From: CAYFUT01 sp964346395
GTDB lineage: Bacteria > Bacillota > Halanaerobiia > Halobacteroidales > Halobacteroidaceae
Reading direction: 5' to 3'
Assembly (NCBI GenBank): GCA_964346395.1
Contig: CAYFUT010000002.1
Location: 1-64,000 of the forward strand
DNA: 64,000 bases
The position numbers and the translations under genes are program-made. Of the stretch, positions 17,702 through 25,908 are shown piece after piece. The notes below the pieces were generated by a model that saw only the letters and a list, made by a program, of their open reading frames with translations, was not told the origin of the DNA and did no database searches. The number at the start of each line of letters is the position of its first letter. Position 1 is the first letter of the stretch.

Positions 17702-19732
17702 ATGAAGAAATTATTCTATTATCTATTATTGCTCAGCTTATTATTAGGACTTTTGGGCTGCTCAACAGTTAATAAGCAAACTAATCAAGCTAGTGAGTCT
17801 AAGGGAAATTTATACGTTCAAGTAGTAAACAGCAGCGGGAAATCTCTGGCGGCTGATTCAATTATTTTACTTAATCAGTCCGGCAAAATGGTGAATTATT
17901 ACCGAAATAAAAGTGAAGTTAAACTTGCTAAAGTTAATGCTGATCGTTACCGAGTGGTGGTGGCTAAAGAAGAATATGAGCTATATAAATCAAGTTTGTT
18001 TACTGCCGGCAATAAAACGGGCACTTTACGGGTAGAGCTTAATCAGCAGGATAATACGGTTCCTGTAAAGATAGATGTCTGCAGTCAAGCGGGGAAAAAG
18101 CTGTCGGAGGTTCAAGTACAGGTATTTAAAGACGGGAAATTGAAAGCGGAGAAGATTGCTTCCGAGGGAAGGGTTGTATTTGATGACATTTGGCCTGGAG
18201 TCTTTTATCAATATAAATTTAAAAAATGCGGGTATACTACTTATCAGAATGTGTTTTTCACGTTGGCTGAAAAATCAGATTATTTACAGGTTAGTTTACA
18301 GGAAGGAAAAAAACAAATTTTTACCGATGAAGCTAAAAAAATAAATTTGGGAACTTTAGCCCAGGGAGAATCAGCCGTAGTAGCAGTTAGTCCTTTAGAT
18401 ATTAATTATACCATCACTTATGATGCTTCAGTAGCAGTAAACTTTATTGCTCGGCAGCAGTCGAAACTGCAGGTGCCGAGGACTAAGCGTAATTTCAACA
18501 GACAACAGGCTGTCCAGGCCAGTAGTAAACAGCATAATTTGGCTCAACAGAAGATTAGTAATCAACTACGCAAATTAGAGAAAAATTTACTTTCTGAACA
18601 GGCAAGTCAGCAGCTAAGAAAACAGTTAGTTAGTACAAATCAGATTACTTCAACTCAATTAGGTGATACAAGGAAGTTTAAAGTAGGTGATTTAAGTAAC
18701 CCTGAACAGATAACAGCAACTTTACAGGGCCAGGGAGAACACGTTTCTGTGTTTGTAGCTGATAAAGTAAGTATAAAGCAGAAGGATATAGATAGGATAG
18801 TGTCTGCTTTTGATAATCAGATTTATTCCAGTAACATGAAATATTTTGCCCAGCACAGCTATAACTATTATGATAAAGACCACAACGGGAGGAGTATTAT
18901 TTTAATTACCGATCTGGGTGGCAGTCCAGAAAATATGGTTCTGGGCTATTTTCATCCTATTGATTATAAATCCAGTCAAGATTATCCCCGGTCTAATGAA
19001 GCAGATATGTTTTATATTAATTCTAAATTATTAAAGTATATTAGGGAAGGAGAGTTTGACTTTGAACAGCATCTACTGAGTACGCTAGCACATGAATTTC
19101 AACATTTAATTTTTTATATGGAGAAGTTACTTAGTTATAACTCCGAGGTAGGAGGAGTTAATGATGTTTGGATTAATGAAGGATTTTCAGGGCTAGCTGA
19201 GTATTTAAGTGGTTATTACCAATATAAAAAGGATAATCGGATTACCAGTCATTATTTTAACCAGCCGGCCCAGGAGTCAGTATTGTTATGGAATAATGAA
19301 TTAAGCGACTACGGAGCAAGTAATTTGTTTGCTTTATATCTATATGATCAGTTTGGTTCGGAGATAGTAAAGCAGATAAACACGACTTATAAACCGCCGG
19401 CAAAAATCATCGCTAGTCAGAGCAGAAGAAATTTTTCTGAACTGCTGCTGGATTGGAGTTTGACGAATTATATATCTGATTTACAGCCCGAAAATAATAG
19501 ATATAGCTATGCTTATCCCGATAATTTTTATCATGATCCGATCAAATTGGAAGCTAAACCGGATTACGGTTACAGAAAAAATGAAGTTATAACTGAGTCC
19601 AGCAACTTTGAATTTGATATTGAGTCTACAGGAGTTAAATATTATAAAATCAAAGGGGATGGCAGGAAAGTGTCAGTGGACTTTAATTTTCCCGTTTCTC
19701 TGGAGCAGATTGGGGTTATAATTTATAAATGA
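17702..19732 (+). CDS. M30-like (hyicolysin-type) metallopeptidase lipoprotein
   Basis: The 676-residue protein has lipobox LLGC and two small beta-sandwich-like regions (about 38-115 and 118-205). A Gln/Lys-rich, partly helical stretch follows (about 255-315), then the peptidase domain. The zinc motif HEFQH is at 464-468 and the downstream WINEGFSGLAEY supplies a likely third ligand, Glu-493. The preceding DMFYINSKLL and the NEG motif are characteristic of the M30 family. It is predicted to degrade extracellular protein. Start ATG has AGGAGG eight bases upstream. It lies 61 bases after the previous lipoprotein gene. Confidence 0.8.
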   Translation: MKKLFYYLLLLSLLLGLLGCSTVNKQTNQASESKGNLYVQVVNSSGKSLAADSIILLNQSGKMVNYYRNKSEVKLAKVNADRYRVVVAKEEYELYKSSLFTAGNKTGTLRVELNQQDNTVPVKIDVCSQAGKKLSEVQVQVFKDGKLKAEKIASEGRVVFDDIWPGVFYQYKFKKCGYTTYQNVFFTLAEKSDYLQVSLQEGKKQIFTDEAKKINLGTLAQGESAVVAVSPLDINYTITYDASVAVNFIARQQSKLQVPRTKRNFNRQQAVQASSKQHNLAQQKISNQLRKLEKNLLSEQASQQLRKQLVSTNQITSTQLGDTRKFKVGDLSNPEQITATLQGQGEHVSVFVADKVSIKQKDIDRIVSAFDNQIYSSNMKYFAQHSYNYYDKDHNGRSIILITDLGGSPENMVLGYFHPIDYKSSQDYPRSNEADMFYINSKLLKYIREGEFDFEQHLLSTLAHEFQHLIFYMEKLLSYNSEVGGVNDVWINEGFSGLAEYLSGYYQYKKDNRITSHYFNQPAQESVLLWNNELSDYGASNLFALYLYDQFGSEIVKQINTTYKPPAKIIASQSRRNFSELLLDWSLTNYISDLQPENNRYSYAYPDNFYHDPIKLEAKPDYGYRKNEVITESSNFEFDIESTGVKYYKIKGDGRKVSVDFNFPVSLEQIGVIIYK

Positions 19733-19779
19733 TAAAGAAGTAAATGTTTATTGCATTTACAGGAGATTGATTGGATTAG

Positions 19780-19980
19780 GAAGAACAAGAAGCTGAACTG
19801 AATCCCGGAGAATTAATCGGCAAGTTAGAACGGGTGATCTTAATGACATTAGTTTTAAGTGGTAATTTTACCGGGATTCCGATTGTATTAGCAGCCAAAT
19901 CAGTGAAGAAGAATACTGTACCTTGGTTTATCAGACGTCTGCGGCAAATGCAGTGTGGATTTACCGTGCTCTTTGACTAA
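19780..19980 (+). pseudogene. Remnant of a DUF3307-like membrane protein (C-terminal end)
   Basis: The frame runs from just after an in-frame TAG (19777-19779) to TAA at 19980, with no proper start. It reads NPGELIGKLERVILMTLVL and GIPIVLAAKSV. This is the conserved C-terminal part of DUF3307-type membrane proteins (GxxIGxLER...AAKS). The usual following residues are replaced by an unrelated tail. The N-terminal two thirds are missing. A small hairpin (GTAAATG / CATTTAC) precedes it at about 19740-19760. Confidence 0.55.
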
Positions 19981-20092
19981 TCCGGTACCCAATAAATAAC
20001 TTAATATGATTTAAAAAATATTATTAATTAGTTATAATAAATAATTGGGGACCAAGTGTTAAAACAATGAAAAGTTTATAAGGAGTGATAAC

Positions 20093-22261
20093 GTGAATGA
20101 AGACTGGGAAACAGAATTAGCAGCAGTAAAAGAAAGAGTTGCTGGCTGGCAAGATGAATTTATTAGCAGTACATTTTATAAACAATTAACTGAGGTTGAA
20201 CAACAAGAGATGGATTTTATTATTGATGCTGTTGTTGATTTTAGCTACCGTTATTTTGATGCCGAACCCACTGATTTGACGCCTCAGGAGGTGAAGCGGT
20301 GTTGTGTAGAGATCATTCCCAGCAAAGTAGCAGCTGATGATGATTTTTTCAACTCTCTGCCGGGAGTGCTGAGTGCCTTTTTTGAATTTTTAGCCAGTCG
20401 AGGTATTTTGGCTCAAGGTGAGGAATTAGCTCAGGCGGTTCGGTCAGTGCGAGAAGAAATTACGGCTGCGGCAGCAGACAATGCTAACTGGAATCCAGGT
20501 AAGAAGTTGTTTCATGCCGCTGAAGAGGCGGGAGTTGATGTTACTGATGAACAGGAGTTAGAAGAGTTTATTAATGCCTATAATGAGAGGCAGCAAGGTC
20601 AATTTGAGGCTGAATTTAAGCAGAGTCCCAAGCGAAATGATTCCGAGTGGGACGTGGGGCGGAATGATCCCTGTCCCTGCGGCAGCGGAAAAAAATATAA
20701 AAAATGCTGTCTACCGGAACTTAAACGACAGCGGCCTTATAATCGGGCTTTAAGTCAACTGCTGGATAAGTTATTTGATTTCTTTTTAGAAATAGAATCT
20801 TTTTACCGCTCCCAGATAGATGATTATTTTGATTATTTTGCTCGTGCTTTTGGTTTGTCTGGTGGGGAAATGCCGGAAGAAGCACAGATGCTAGCTATTT
20901 TTAATTTAATTTTTGACTATCAGTTATCCGGAGAGCAGACAGTATTGAAGATATTTAAAGAACAGCGGGAGGCAGAACTGCCCTCCAAACAAAGGGAGGT
21001 TTTAAACTCCCTACTTGAACAGAGACTTAAAAGTTATCAGATTGTCGATCAGCAGAGGAATAGTTATCAACTTGCTAATTTGGTTGAAGATAAAACAGTT
21101 TCGATTATTGAGCGAGACGAAGAGCTGCAGCCGGGGAATATTGTAATCGGCCGAGTTGCTAAGATAGGTAGAGAAAACCAATTAGTAGGTTTTTATGATA
21201 CAGTTTCGGCTCAGTATAAAGATTTAATTAAAGAAGAAGTAGAGGAACTTGCTGCTGATTTTAAAACTCAACAGTTGACAATGGATTGGGATCAATTTTG
21301 GCGAAAAAAAAGCCTTGAACTACTGGGAATATTAAATGATGCAGCTGAGCTTGAGATGAGAGAAGTGGAAACAGTTCGGCAAGTGATCTATGCCCTCCAG
21401 GCTCCCGAAGTGGTGCGTAAGCGGTTGACTAGCCAAGCCAATATAGTAGTAGAAGAAACGGAGGAAGACTTTACGGTTTTAAGTTGGTTTGTGGACGAAG
21501 AAGTTGGCCCGGAAGTTGAAATTAAAGGAAGATTCATAATTGATGATGCTACTTTAACATACATAACTCCGTTTGCCAGCCAGATAGCACCGGGGAAAGG
21601 GTTGATTGAATCAGAGCTTAGTTTTACGGTAGAATATAAAGAGGAGTATGACGTGGATCCCGAAACAGAGGAAATAGTGGAGTGGATAACCCGCAGTTCA
21701 GAGGTAAGTAACGAAATAATTGAAGGGTTTATTACTTCTCCGCTGCCGACTGATGATGAAATTGGCGGGAAAACTCCTCAGGAGTTAGTTAAGACAGAAA
21801 CCGATCGAAAGAAACTGAAGAACTACTTGAATCAAATGGAATTAGTGGCGGAATATATCCGCAGTAATGATCCGAATTTTTTCCAGGTAAATGAAATAAA
21901 ACAGATTAAACGAGAATTAGGTATTCCCGTCGTTACTGAGCAGGTGATAAGGGATGGAGTAGAACAGTTAATAGCCGATAAGATGCAGCTTAGAGATTTT
22001 TCGGGCGAAATGATCCGCGATTCAATATTACTGTGGCGGGATTATAAGCAGGCAGTTGAATCTTTTCGCGGCCAAGATAGGAGTTGGGCCGGAGCGGTTG
22101 AATATTTATTGGGCTGTTTAAATACTGCTTCCTGGTCGCCGACTCAATCGGAAGTGGCGGCAGTTTATGATGTTTCGGAAAATACAATTTCTAAAAAATA
22201 CCGCCGGATTGCAGAAGAACTAGATTTGTCGGTTAGTAAGGGCTGGAGTATTTTTAATTGA
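20093..22261 (+). CDS. SEC-C zinc-motif protein with C-terminal helix-turn-helix
   Basis: The 722-residue acidic protein carries an SEC-C motif at about 194-206 (CPCGSGKKYKKCC), the zinc-binding element also found at the SecA C-terminus. The parts before and after are helical and not recognised. The last 60 residues hold WAGAVEYLLGCLN and TQSEVAAVYDVSENTISKKY, a helix-turn-helix of the type that ends several Firmicute SEC-C proteins. GTG start has AAGGAGTG upstream. It is transcribed alone, and a bidirectional terminator follows. A regulatory or nucleic-acid role is inferred only. Confidence 0.75.
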   Translation: MNEDWETELAAVKERVAGWQDEFISSTFYKQLTEVEQQEMDFIIDAVVDFSYRYFDAEPTDLTPQEVKRCCVEIIPSKVAADDDFFNSLPGVLSAFFEFLASRGILAQGEELAQAVRSVREEITAAAADNANWNPGKKLFHAAEEAGVDVTDEQELEEFINAYNERQQGQFEAEFKQSPKRNDSEWDVGRNDPCPCGSGKKYKKCCLPELKRQRPYNRALSQLLDKLFDFFLEIESFYRSQIDDYFDYFARAFGLSGGEMPEEAQMLAIFNLIFDYQLSGEQTVLKIFKEQREAELPSKQREVLNSLLEQRLKSYQIVDQQRNSYQLANLVEDKTVSIIERDEELQPGNIVIGRVAKIGRENQLVGFYDTVSAQYKDLIKEEVEELAADFKTQQLTMDWDQFWRKKSLELLGILNDAAELEMREVETVRQVIYALQAPEVVRKRLTSQANIVVEETEEDFTVLSWFVDEEVGPEVEIKGRFIIDDATLTYITPFASQIAPGKGLIESELSFTVEYKEEYDVDPETEEIVEWITRSSEVSNEIIEGFITSPLPTDDEIGGKTPQELVKTETDRKKLKNYLNQMELVAEYIRSNDPNFFQVNEIKQIKRELGIPVVTEQVIRDGVEQLIADKMQLRDFSGEMIRDSILLWRDYKQAVESFRGQDRSWAGAVEYLLGCLNTASWSPTQSEVAAVYDVSENTISKKYRRIAEELDLSVSKGWSIFN

Positions 22262-22275
22262 AGAAATTAGTCAAG

Positions 22276-22308
22276 AAAACCCGGGCCAACTTCAGGTCCG
22301 GGGTTTTG
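22276..22308. terminator. Bidirectional terminator between convergent genes
   Basis: AAACCCGGGCC pairs with GGTCCGGGGTTT (one G-U pair and a bulge). T-runs occur on both strands, so it serves the SEC-C gene and the convergent methyltransferase gene. The left arm contains the recurrent word CGGGCCAAC. Confidence 0.75.
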
Positions 22309-22310
22309 GT

Positions 22311-22868
22311 TTAGTTATTATTGATTTTTTCAGCCAAAAACATATGATATTGAGCATTTGCTGCCCGGTATTGAATATAGCCATCAACTAATACTTTCCA
22401 GCTATATCTTGATTGATAGATGGTATCTTTAAATAATTTTTTCCGCTGCTTACCCTTTAACATGCAGTTGCAGAAGATGCCGTTTACCTTTAGTTCTAAC
22501 ATTATTTTTTCCACCAGTTTTCTATCTTTGTTTATCTTCTTCGGTTTAAAATATAACATTGAGTCCAGGAGGACAATATCAATTTCGCGGGAGATGTGGT
22601 AGTCATAAACATCGGCTACTTTGCCAGTTACCTCTAAATTCTGTTTTTCTGCTTTTTGATTAAGTTGTTCGATACCAACTATTGATTTATCGATGCCGAT
22701 TACTTGATAGCCTAACTGTCCCAAAAAAATTGCATCCCGTCCCTGACCGCAGCCGAGGTCAAGAACCGTTCCTTTGGGTTTGTAATTTTTAAAAAACTCT
22801 TGTAATTGAGGATAGGGACTGCCGTAATAATCTGGTTCTTGGTAGTAATAATTATAACTGTTTTGCAT
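22311..22868 (-). CDS. Class I SAM-dependent methyltransferase
   Basis: The 185-residue protein has the Rossmann methyltransferase signature: motif I VLDLGCGQGRDAIFLGQLGY (about 36-55), an acidic GIDKS loop (about 59-63), and DIVLLDSMLYFKP as motif II (about 97-110). The small size and the GRDAIFL motif resemble TehB-like and generic Methyltransf_25 enzymes. The substrate cannot be told. The ATG is preceded on the minus strand by GAAAGGA. It is convergent with the SEC-C gene and appears to be a single-gene unit. Confidence 0.85.
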   Translation of the reverse strand: MQNSYNYYYQEPDYYGSPYPQLQEFFKNYKPKGTVLDLGCGQGRDAIFLGQLGYQVIGIDKSIVGIEQLNQKAEKQNLEVTGKVADVYDYHISREIDIVLLDSMLYFKPKKINKDRKLVEKIMLELKVNGIFCNCMLKGKQRKKLFKDTIYQSRYSWKVLVDGYIQYRAANAQYHMFLAEKINNN

Positions 22869-22950
22869 GATTTATTTCCTTTCGTGAATTTATATTTTTC
22901 CCATTGATTTGCTTTTATGAGCATATCTAGTTGATAATGCTCTATTTGGA

Positions 22951-23002
22951 AGTTCTAAATCATTAAAATTTGGTTTAAGGTAACGCTGATGATTATTTGG
23001 TT
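22951..23002. repeat. Intergenic repeat copy A (~52 bp)
   Basis: This AT-rich stretch, containing TTAAAATTTGGTTTAAG followed by TAACG and TGATTATTTGGTT, recurs with small changes at about 33565-33615 between asrB and asrC. No coding frame is shared. It may be a remnant of a small interspersed element. Confidence 0.5.
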
Positions 23003-23053
23003 AATTATATCATAGAGGAAGAGAAAGTTAAATATAGCTTTAGTTAGAGTTAA

Positions 23054-23257
23054 TTGCAAATTAGATTTTTTAGTAAGTTAGAACCAGTGGACTATAATGG
23101 GGATGGAAAATATGAATTGCGGGAAAGTCAGAAAATAGTTGGTACCTGTGGGGCCGATAAAATTTCTGAGGTTACATCCATTTGGGCTTATGAGGATAGT
23201 GAATGGCACCTTAAAGGAGCTAAGTATAGTACTTTTCTGAAATTGTTTGCGAATTAA
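23054..23257 (+). pseudogene. C-terminal fragment of an unknown secreted protein
   Basis: The 67-residue frame opens straight after a TAA and has only a TTG for a start, with no ribosome binding site. It reads like the end of a larger protein: DYNGDGKYELRESQKIVGTC is a pattern seen in proteins that carry an acidic calcium-type loop and a following beta domain, and ISEVTSIWAYEDSEWHLKGA follows. The upstream part is missing. It ends 29 bases before the M23 peptidase gene. Confidence 0.4.
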
Positions 23258-23286
23258 AATTTAAATCAACAAGGAGGTGAGGGGCA

Positions 23287-24180
23287 ATGGAGTTAGCAAA
23301 ACGAAAAACACTTGCGATTTGTTCCTTATTAGTTTTTTCTGTTTTGCTGGTAATAACCTTTGTTTTTGCTGTACCTAAGATAGAAGTGTCTGCAGCTGAA
23401 TTTGCTGTCAATAACAAGCAGCCCAGGCAGGGAAGTTTACTTAAGATTACTGCTCCTGCTGAGTTAAAATCAGGTAAAGTGGTATTGCGGGGGAAAAGTT
23501 ATCCGCTGCACCGAGAAGATGGTGAACAGATAGCTTTACTGCCGATTTCTTACTGGGTGAAGCCGGGGGAGCATAAATTAACGGTAGTAGATAAGGATGG
23601 AACTACCCAGCAGCAGTGGACAATTCAGGTGCAGGTGGGTGAATTTACCGAAAGTTATTTACAGGTCGATGAAGAAAACGAAAAAAAGGTCAATCCGACC
23701 GATCCTGAGCGAAAAAAACGGAAGCAGCGAGAACAGAAACTGGTTTATCAAGCGCGGATGGAGAGCAGTTCCCGGCGGTTATGGAGCGGTTCATTCCAAG
23801 AACCTGTAGAAGGGCAGGTGACGACTGATTTTGGAGCTACCCGCTACCACAATGGAGAACTGGCTAACCGCCACAGCGGGATAGATATTGCGGCGGCGGA
23901 TGGTACGCCGATAAAAGCAGTCAATAGTGGCCGGGTGGTGTTGGCCCATAATCTGCTGCGGACCGGAAAGACGGTGATTATTGACCACGGCTGGAATGTC
24001 TTTTCTTCTTATCTGCACTGCAGCGAACTGAAAGTGAAAACGGGAGACCAAGTAAAGCGGGGAGAAGTTATTGGCTTAGTAGGTGACACTGGGTTTTCTA
24101 CGGGCTCTCATTTACACTGGTCGATTTCAGTGGGGCGGACGTTTGTGAATCCCAGAGATTTTTTAGATTTAGGATTGTAA
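23287..24180 (+). CDS. M23 (LytM-type) zinc peptidase, membrane-anchored
   Basis: The 297-residue protein has an N-terminal membrane segment or signal anchor (about 10-30), a beta domain (about 35-120), a charged Glu/Lys linker (about 128-150), and a C-terminal peptidase M23 domain. The zinc ligands are His-196 and Asp-200 in RHSGIDI, and His-277 of the HLH pair 275-277 in SHLHWS. Family members cut peptidoglycan cross-links. ATG is behind AAGGAGGTGAGG. Two terminators follow. It stands alone, so its exact role (sporulation-like, division or turnover) is not clear. Confidence 0.9.
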   Translation: MELAKRKTLAICSLLVFSVLLVITFVFAVPKIEVSAAEFAVNNKQPRQGSLLKITAPAELKSGKVVLRGKSYPLHREDGEQIALLPISYWVKPGEHKLTVVDKDGTTQQQWTIQVQVGEFTESYLQVDEENEKKVNPTDPERKKRKQREQKLVYQARMESSSRRLWSGSFQEPVEGQVTTDFGATRYHNGELANRHSGIDIAAADGTPIKAVNSGRVVLAHNLLRTGKTVIIDHGWNVFSSYLHCSELKVKTGDQVKRGEVIGLVGDTGFSTGSHLHWSISVGRTFVNPRDFLDLGL

Positions 24181-24277
24181 TTTCTGCAAGTCCGGTTAAC
24201 TTTAAATAGCTTAAAGTTTAAATCTAAAACTGAGATTATTGTAGGGTTATTGTTATTTTCAAACTCAACCTTAGTCT

Positions 24278-24302
24278 AAGCCGCCGTCAGGCGGCTTTAT
24301 TC
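24278..24302 (+). terminator. Terminator hairpin after the M23 gene
   Basis: AAGCCGCC / GGCGGCTT, a perfect 8-bp stem with a four-base loop, is followed by a short T-run. The preceding ACTCAACCTTAGTCT belongs to an intergenic repeat family also seen near 51.2 and 61.8 kb. Confidence 0.65.
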
Positions 24303-24338
24303 TCGTTTAAGAACTTGATAGTATAAATGACATTAAAC

Positions 24339-24412
24339 AGGAATTTGACTTTATGTTTGACTCAATCTCAATCTTAATCTCAAACTAGGCAGCCGATAGG
24401 CTGCTTTTTTAT
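24339..24412 (+). repeat. CTCAATCTTA-type intergenic repeat with terminator
   Basis: The stretch TTTGACTTTATGTTTGA is followed by tandem variants of CTCAATCTTAATCTCAA and then the terminator GCAGCC-GATA-GGCTGC with six T (24389-24410). A related copy lies at about 61776-61842. The whole gap from 24181 to 24528 holds no gene; it contains this repeat, the terminator before it, and AT-rich sequence. Confidence 0.6.
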
Positions 24413-24528
24413 ATTTAACCCCCTCAGTAATTTATTGTTAAATATATAATATCATCCCAGGAATTAAACCAAAAAATTCAAATATAATAAAAGCAGAACA
24501 GCCATTTTTGCCGACAAGGGGGCTAAGT

Positions 24529-25353
24529 ATGCAGACTAAGGCTCAAATTGTCAAGGTGGCGGTTTTATTATTAGCCGTCAGTTTGCTAGCTGGTTGTTTA
24601 CATCCTAAGCTAACTAAGCAGGAGGTTAAAGATAGAATTAAGGTAATCGGCGAGGGAGAAGTAAAGGTAGAAGACATTTCCGGCCGAAAAGTAGATCTCA
24701 AGGCAGTGCCGGATGAGGCCTGGCAATTTGTTGGTTGGGGAGCAGATTTAAAAGGAGAAAACCGGACGCAAACAGTAACAGCAGCCGCAGGAATGACTGT
24801 GCAGGCTGAATTTACACCCGCTAGTTCGATTAGAGATCAGGATTTACTGACGGTTAAGCAGGGCGGTCGGGAAGTACCAGTTAATGACCAGCAAGTTACT
24901 CTTGATAAGAAGCCGTTCAAATTAGAAATTGGGTTTAAGAAGAGAGTTAAGGCTTTAATTTATACTTCCTTTACTAATCAATGTTATAATAAATTTCAAC
25001 AAGATCCTGATTACGAGGATATTTCTGTCAACGGCGGTGGTAGTATAGCTTTGGCGAAAAATAGTCAAAAATTAGTGGTAACTAAAAATCCTACTGAAGG
25101 AGCAGAAAAATTCGATCTACCTAGTTATTATTGTTTGTTTCATGGTTCAACTGAGAGTCGATTTGAAGAAGTTAAGGCGGTTAAAGATCATTTAGTAGGC
25201 AGTAAAAGATTTGATACTATTCTTGTTATCGATAGAGAAAGGGAGGCTAATCTGCAATTTCCCATTAAGGAGTTAAAGCAGGATAAGTTATATTTAAATT
25301 TTGTCTATCCTGAGCAGAAGAAAATAGATTACTTACAGATTAACTTTAATTAA
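24529..25353 (+). CDS. Lipoprotein with an InlB B-repeat-like domain
   Basis: The roughly 274-residue protein has a lipoprotein signal with lipobox LLAGC and then a beta module (about 33-100). That module contains AWQFVGWGADLKGENRTQTV and MTVQAEF, the pattern of divergent InlB B-repeat (Listeria-Bacteroides) domains. The remaining 170 residues are not recognised. ATG 24529 has AAGGGGG six bases upstream; the longer frame from 24508 lacks such a site. It is likely anchored facing the periplasm or surface. It stands alone. Confidence 0.7.
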   Translation: MQTKAQIVKVAVLLLAVSLLAGCLHPKLTKQEVKDRIKVIGEGEVKVEDISGRKVDLKAVPDEAWQFVGWGADLKGENRTQTVTAAAGMTVQAEFTPASSIRDQDLLTVKQGGREVPVNDQQVTLDKKPFKLEIGFKKRVKALIYTSFTNQCYNKFQQDPDYEDISVNGGGSIALAKNSQKLVVTKNPTEGAEKFDLPSYYCLFHGSTESRFEEVKAVKDHLVGSKRFDTILVIDREREANLQFPIKELKQDKLYLNFVYPEQKKIDYLQINFN

Positions 25354-25465
25354 CTGAGCAGGAAGTTGATTTAGATTTTCTTTCCTATAGAAAGGTGTTT
25401 TCTTTTTATTCTAGAATTTATAAAATAAATGTTGTTATAATTCACCCTTAAAGGAGAGATAATAA

Positions 25466-25696
25466 GTGAGAAAAGTAATTTATTTGGGTCTATTGGGGTT
25501 AATAATAGGATATGTAATTTTTGGTCGTTCTGGTGGAGAGTTTATTTCTATACTGGATATAATCAACCCACCGCAGAATTTAATGGAAGAAATGACGCAG
25601 ACGTTAACTGGGCTACAGCAGATTCGCCGAAACATACTGATTAGTGGAGGGGTGGGAGCTGTTGTAGGATTAGTTTTTTCTGTAACCAAAGATTAA
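25466..25696 (+). CDS. Small two-helix membrane protein, unknown
   Basis: The 76-residue protein has likely membrane segments at about 4-20 and 55-72, with a polar central part (FISILDIINPPQNLMEEM). The GTG start is behind AAAGGAGAG. A good terminator follows, so this is a separate small transcription unit. I do not recognise a family. Confidence 0.6.
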   Translation: MRKVIYLGLLGLIIGYVIFGRSGGEFISILDIINPPQNLMEEMTQTLTGLQQIRRNILISGGVGAVVGLVFSVTKD

Positions 25697-25712
25697 AAAA
25701 TATTTTATCTGC

Positions 25713-25744
25713 AAAGCCCGGGCCAACTTTTGAGCTCGGGTTTT
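25713..25744 (+). terminator. Intrinsic terminator with CGGGCCAAC word
   Basis: CCCGGGC pairs with GCTCGGG (one G-U pair) across a ten-base loop, then TTTT. The loop side contains CGGGCCAACTT. Confidence 0.7.
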
Positions 25745-25908
25745 ATCTATTGTGCAGGAATAATTTTATTTATAGCGAATAAGTTCATTAAGATAGAATG
25801 ATGAAAAATGAAAAATAAAAAGAATAATAAGTAAATAATTGGAATAATTTAATATTTTAACAAAATTATTTTTTATTATGTCTAATTTCCATAAAAGGGG
25901 AGAGAATA

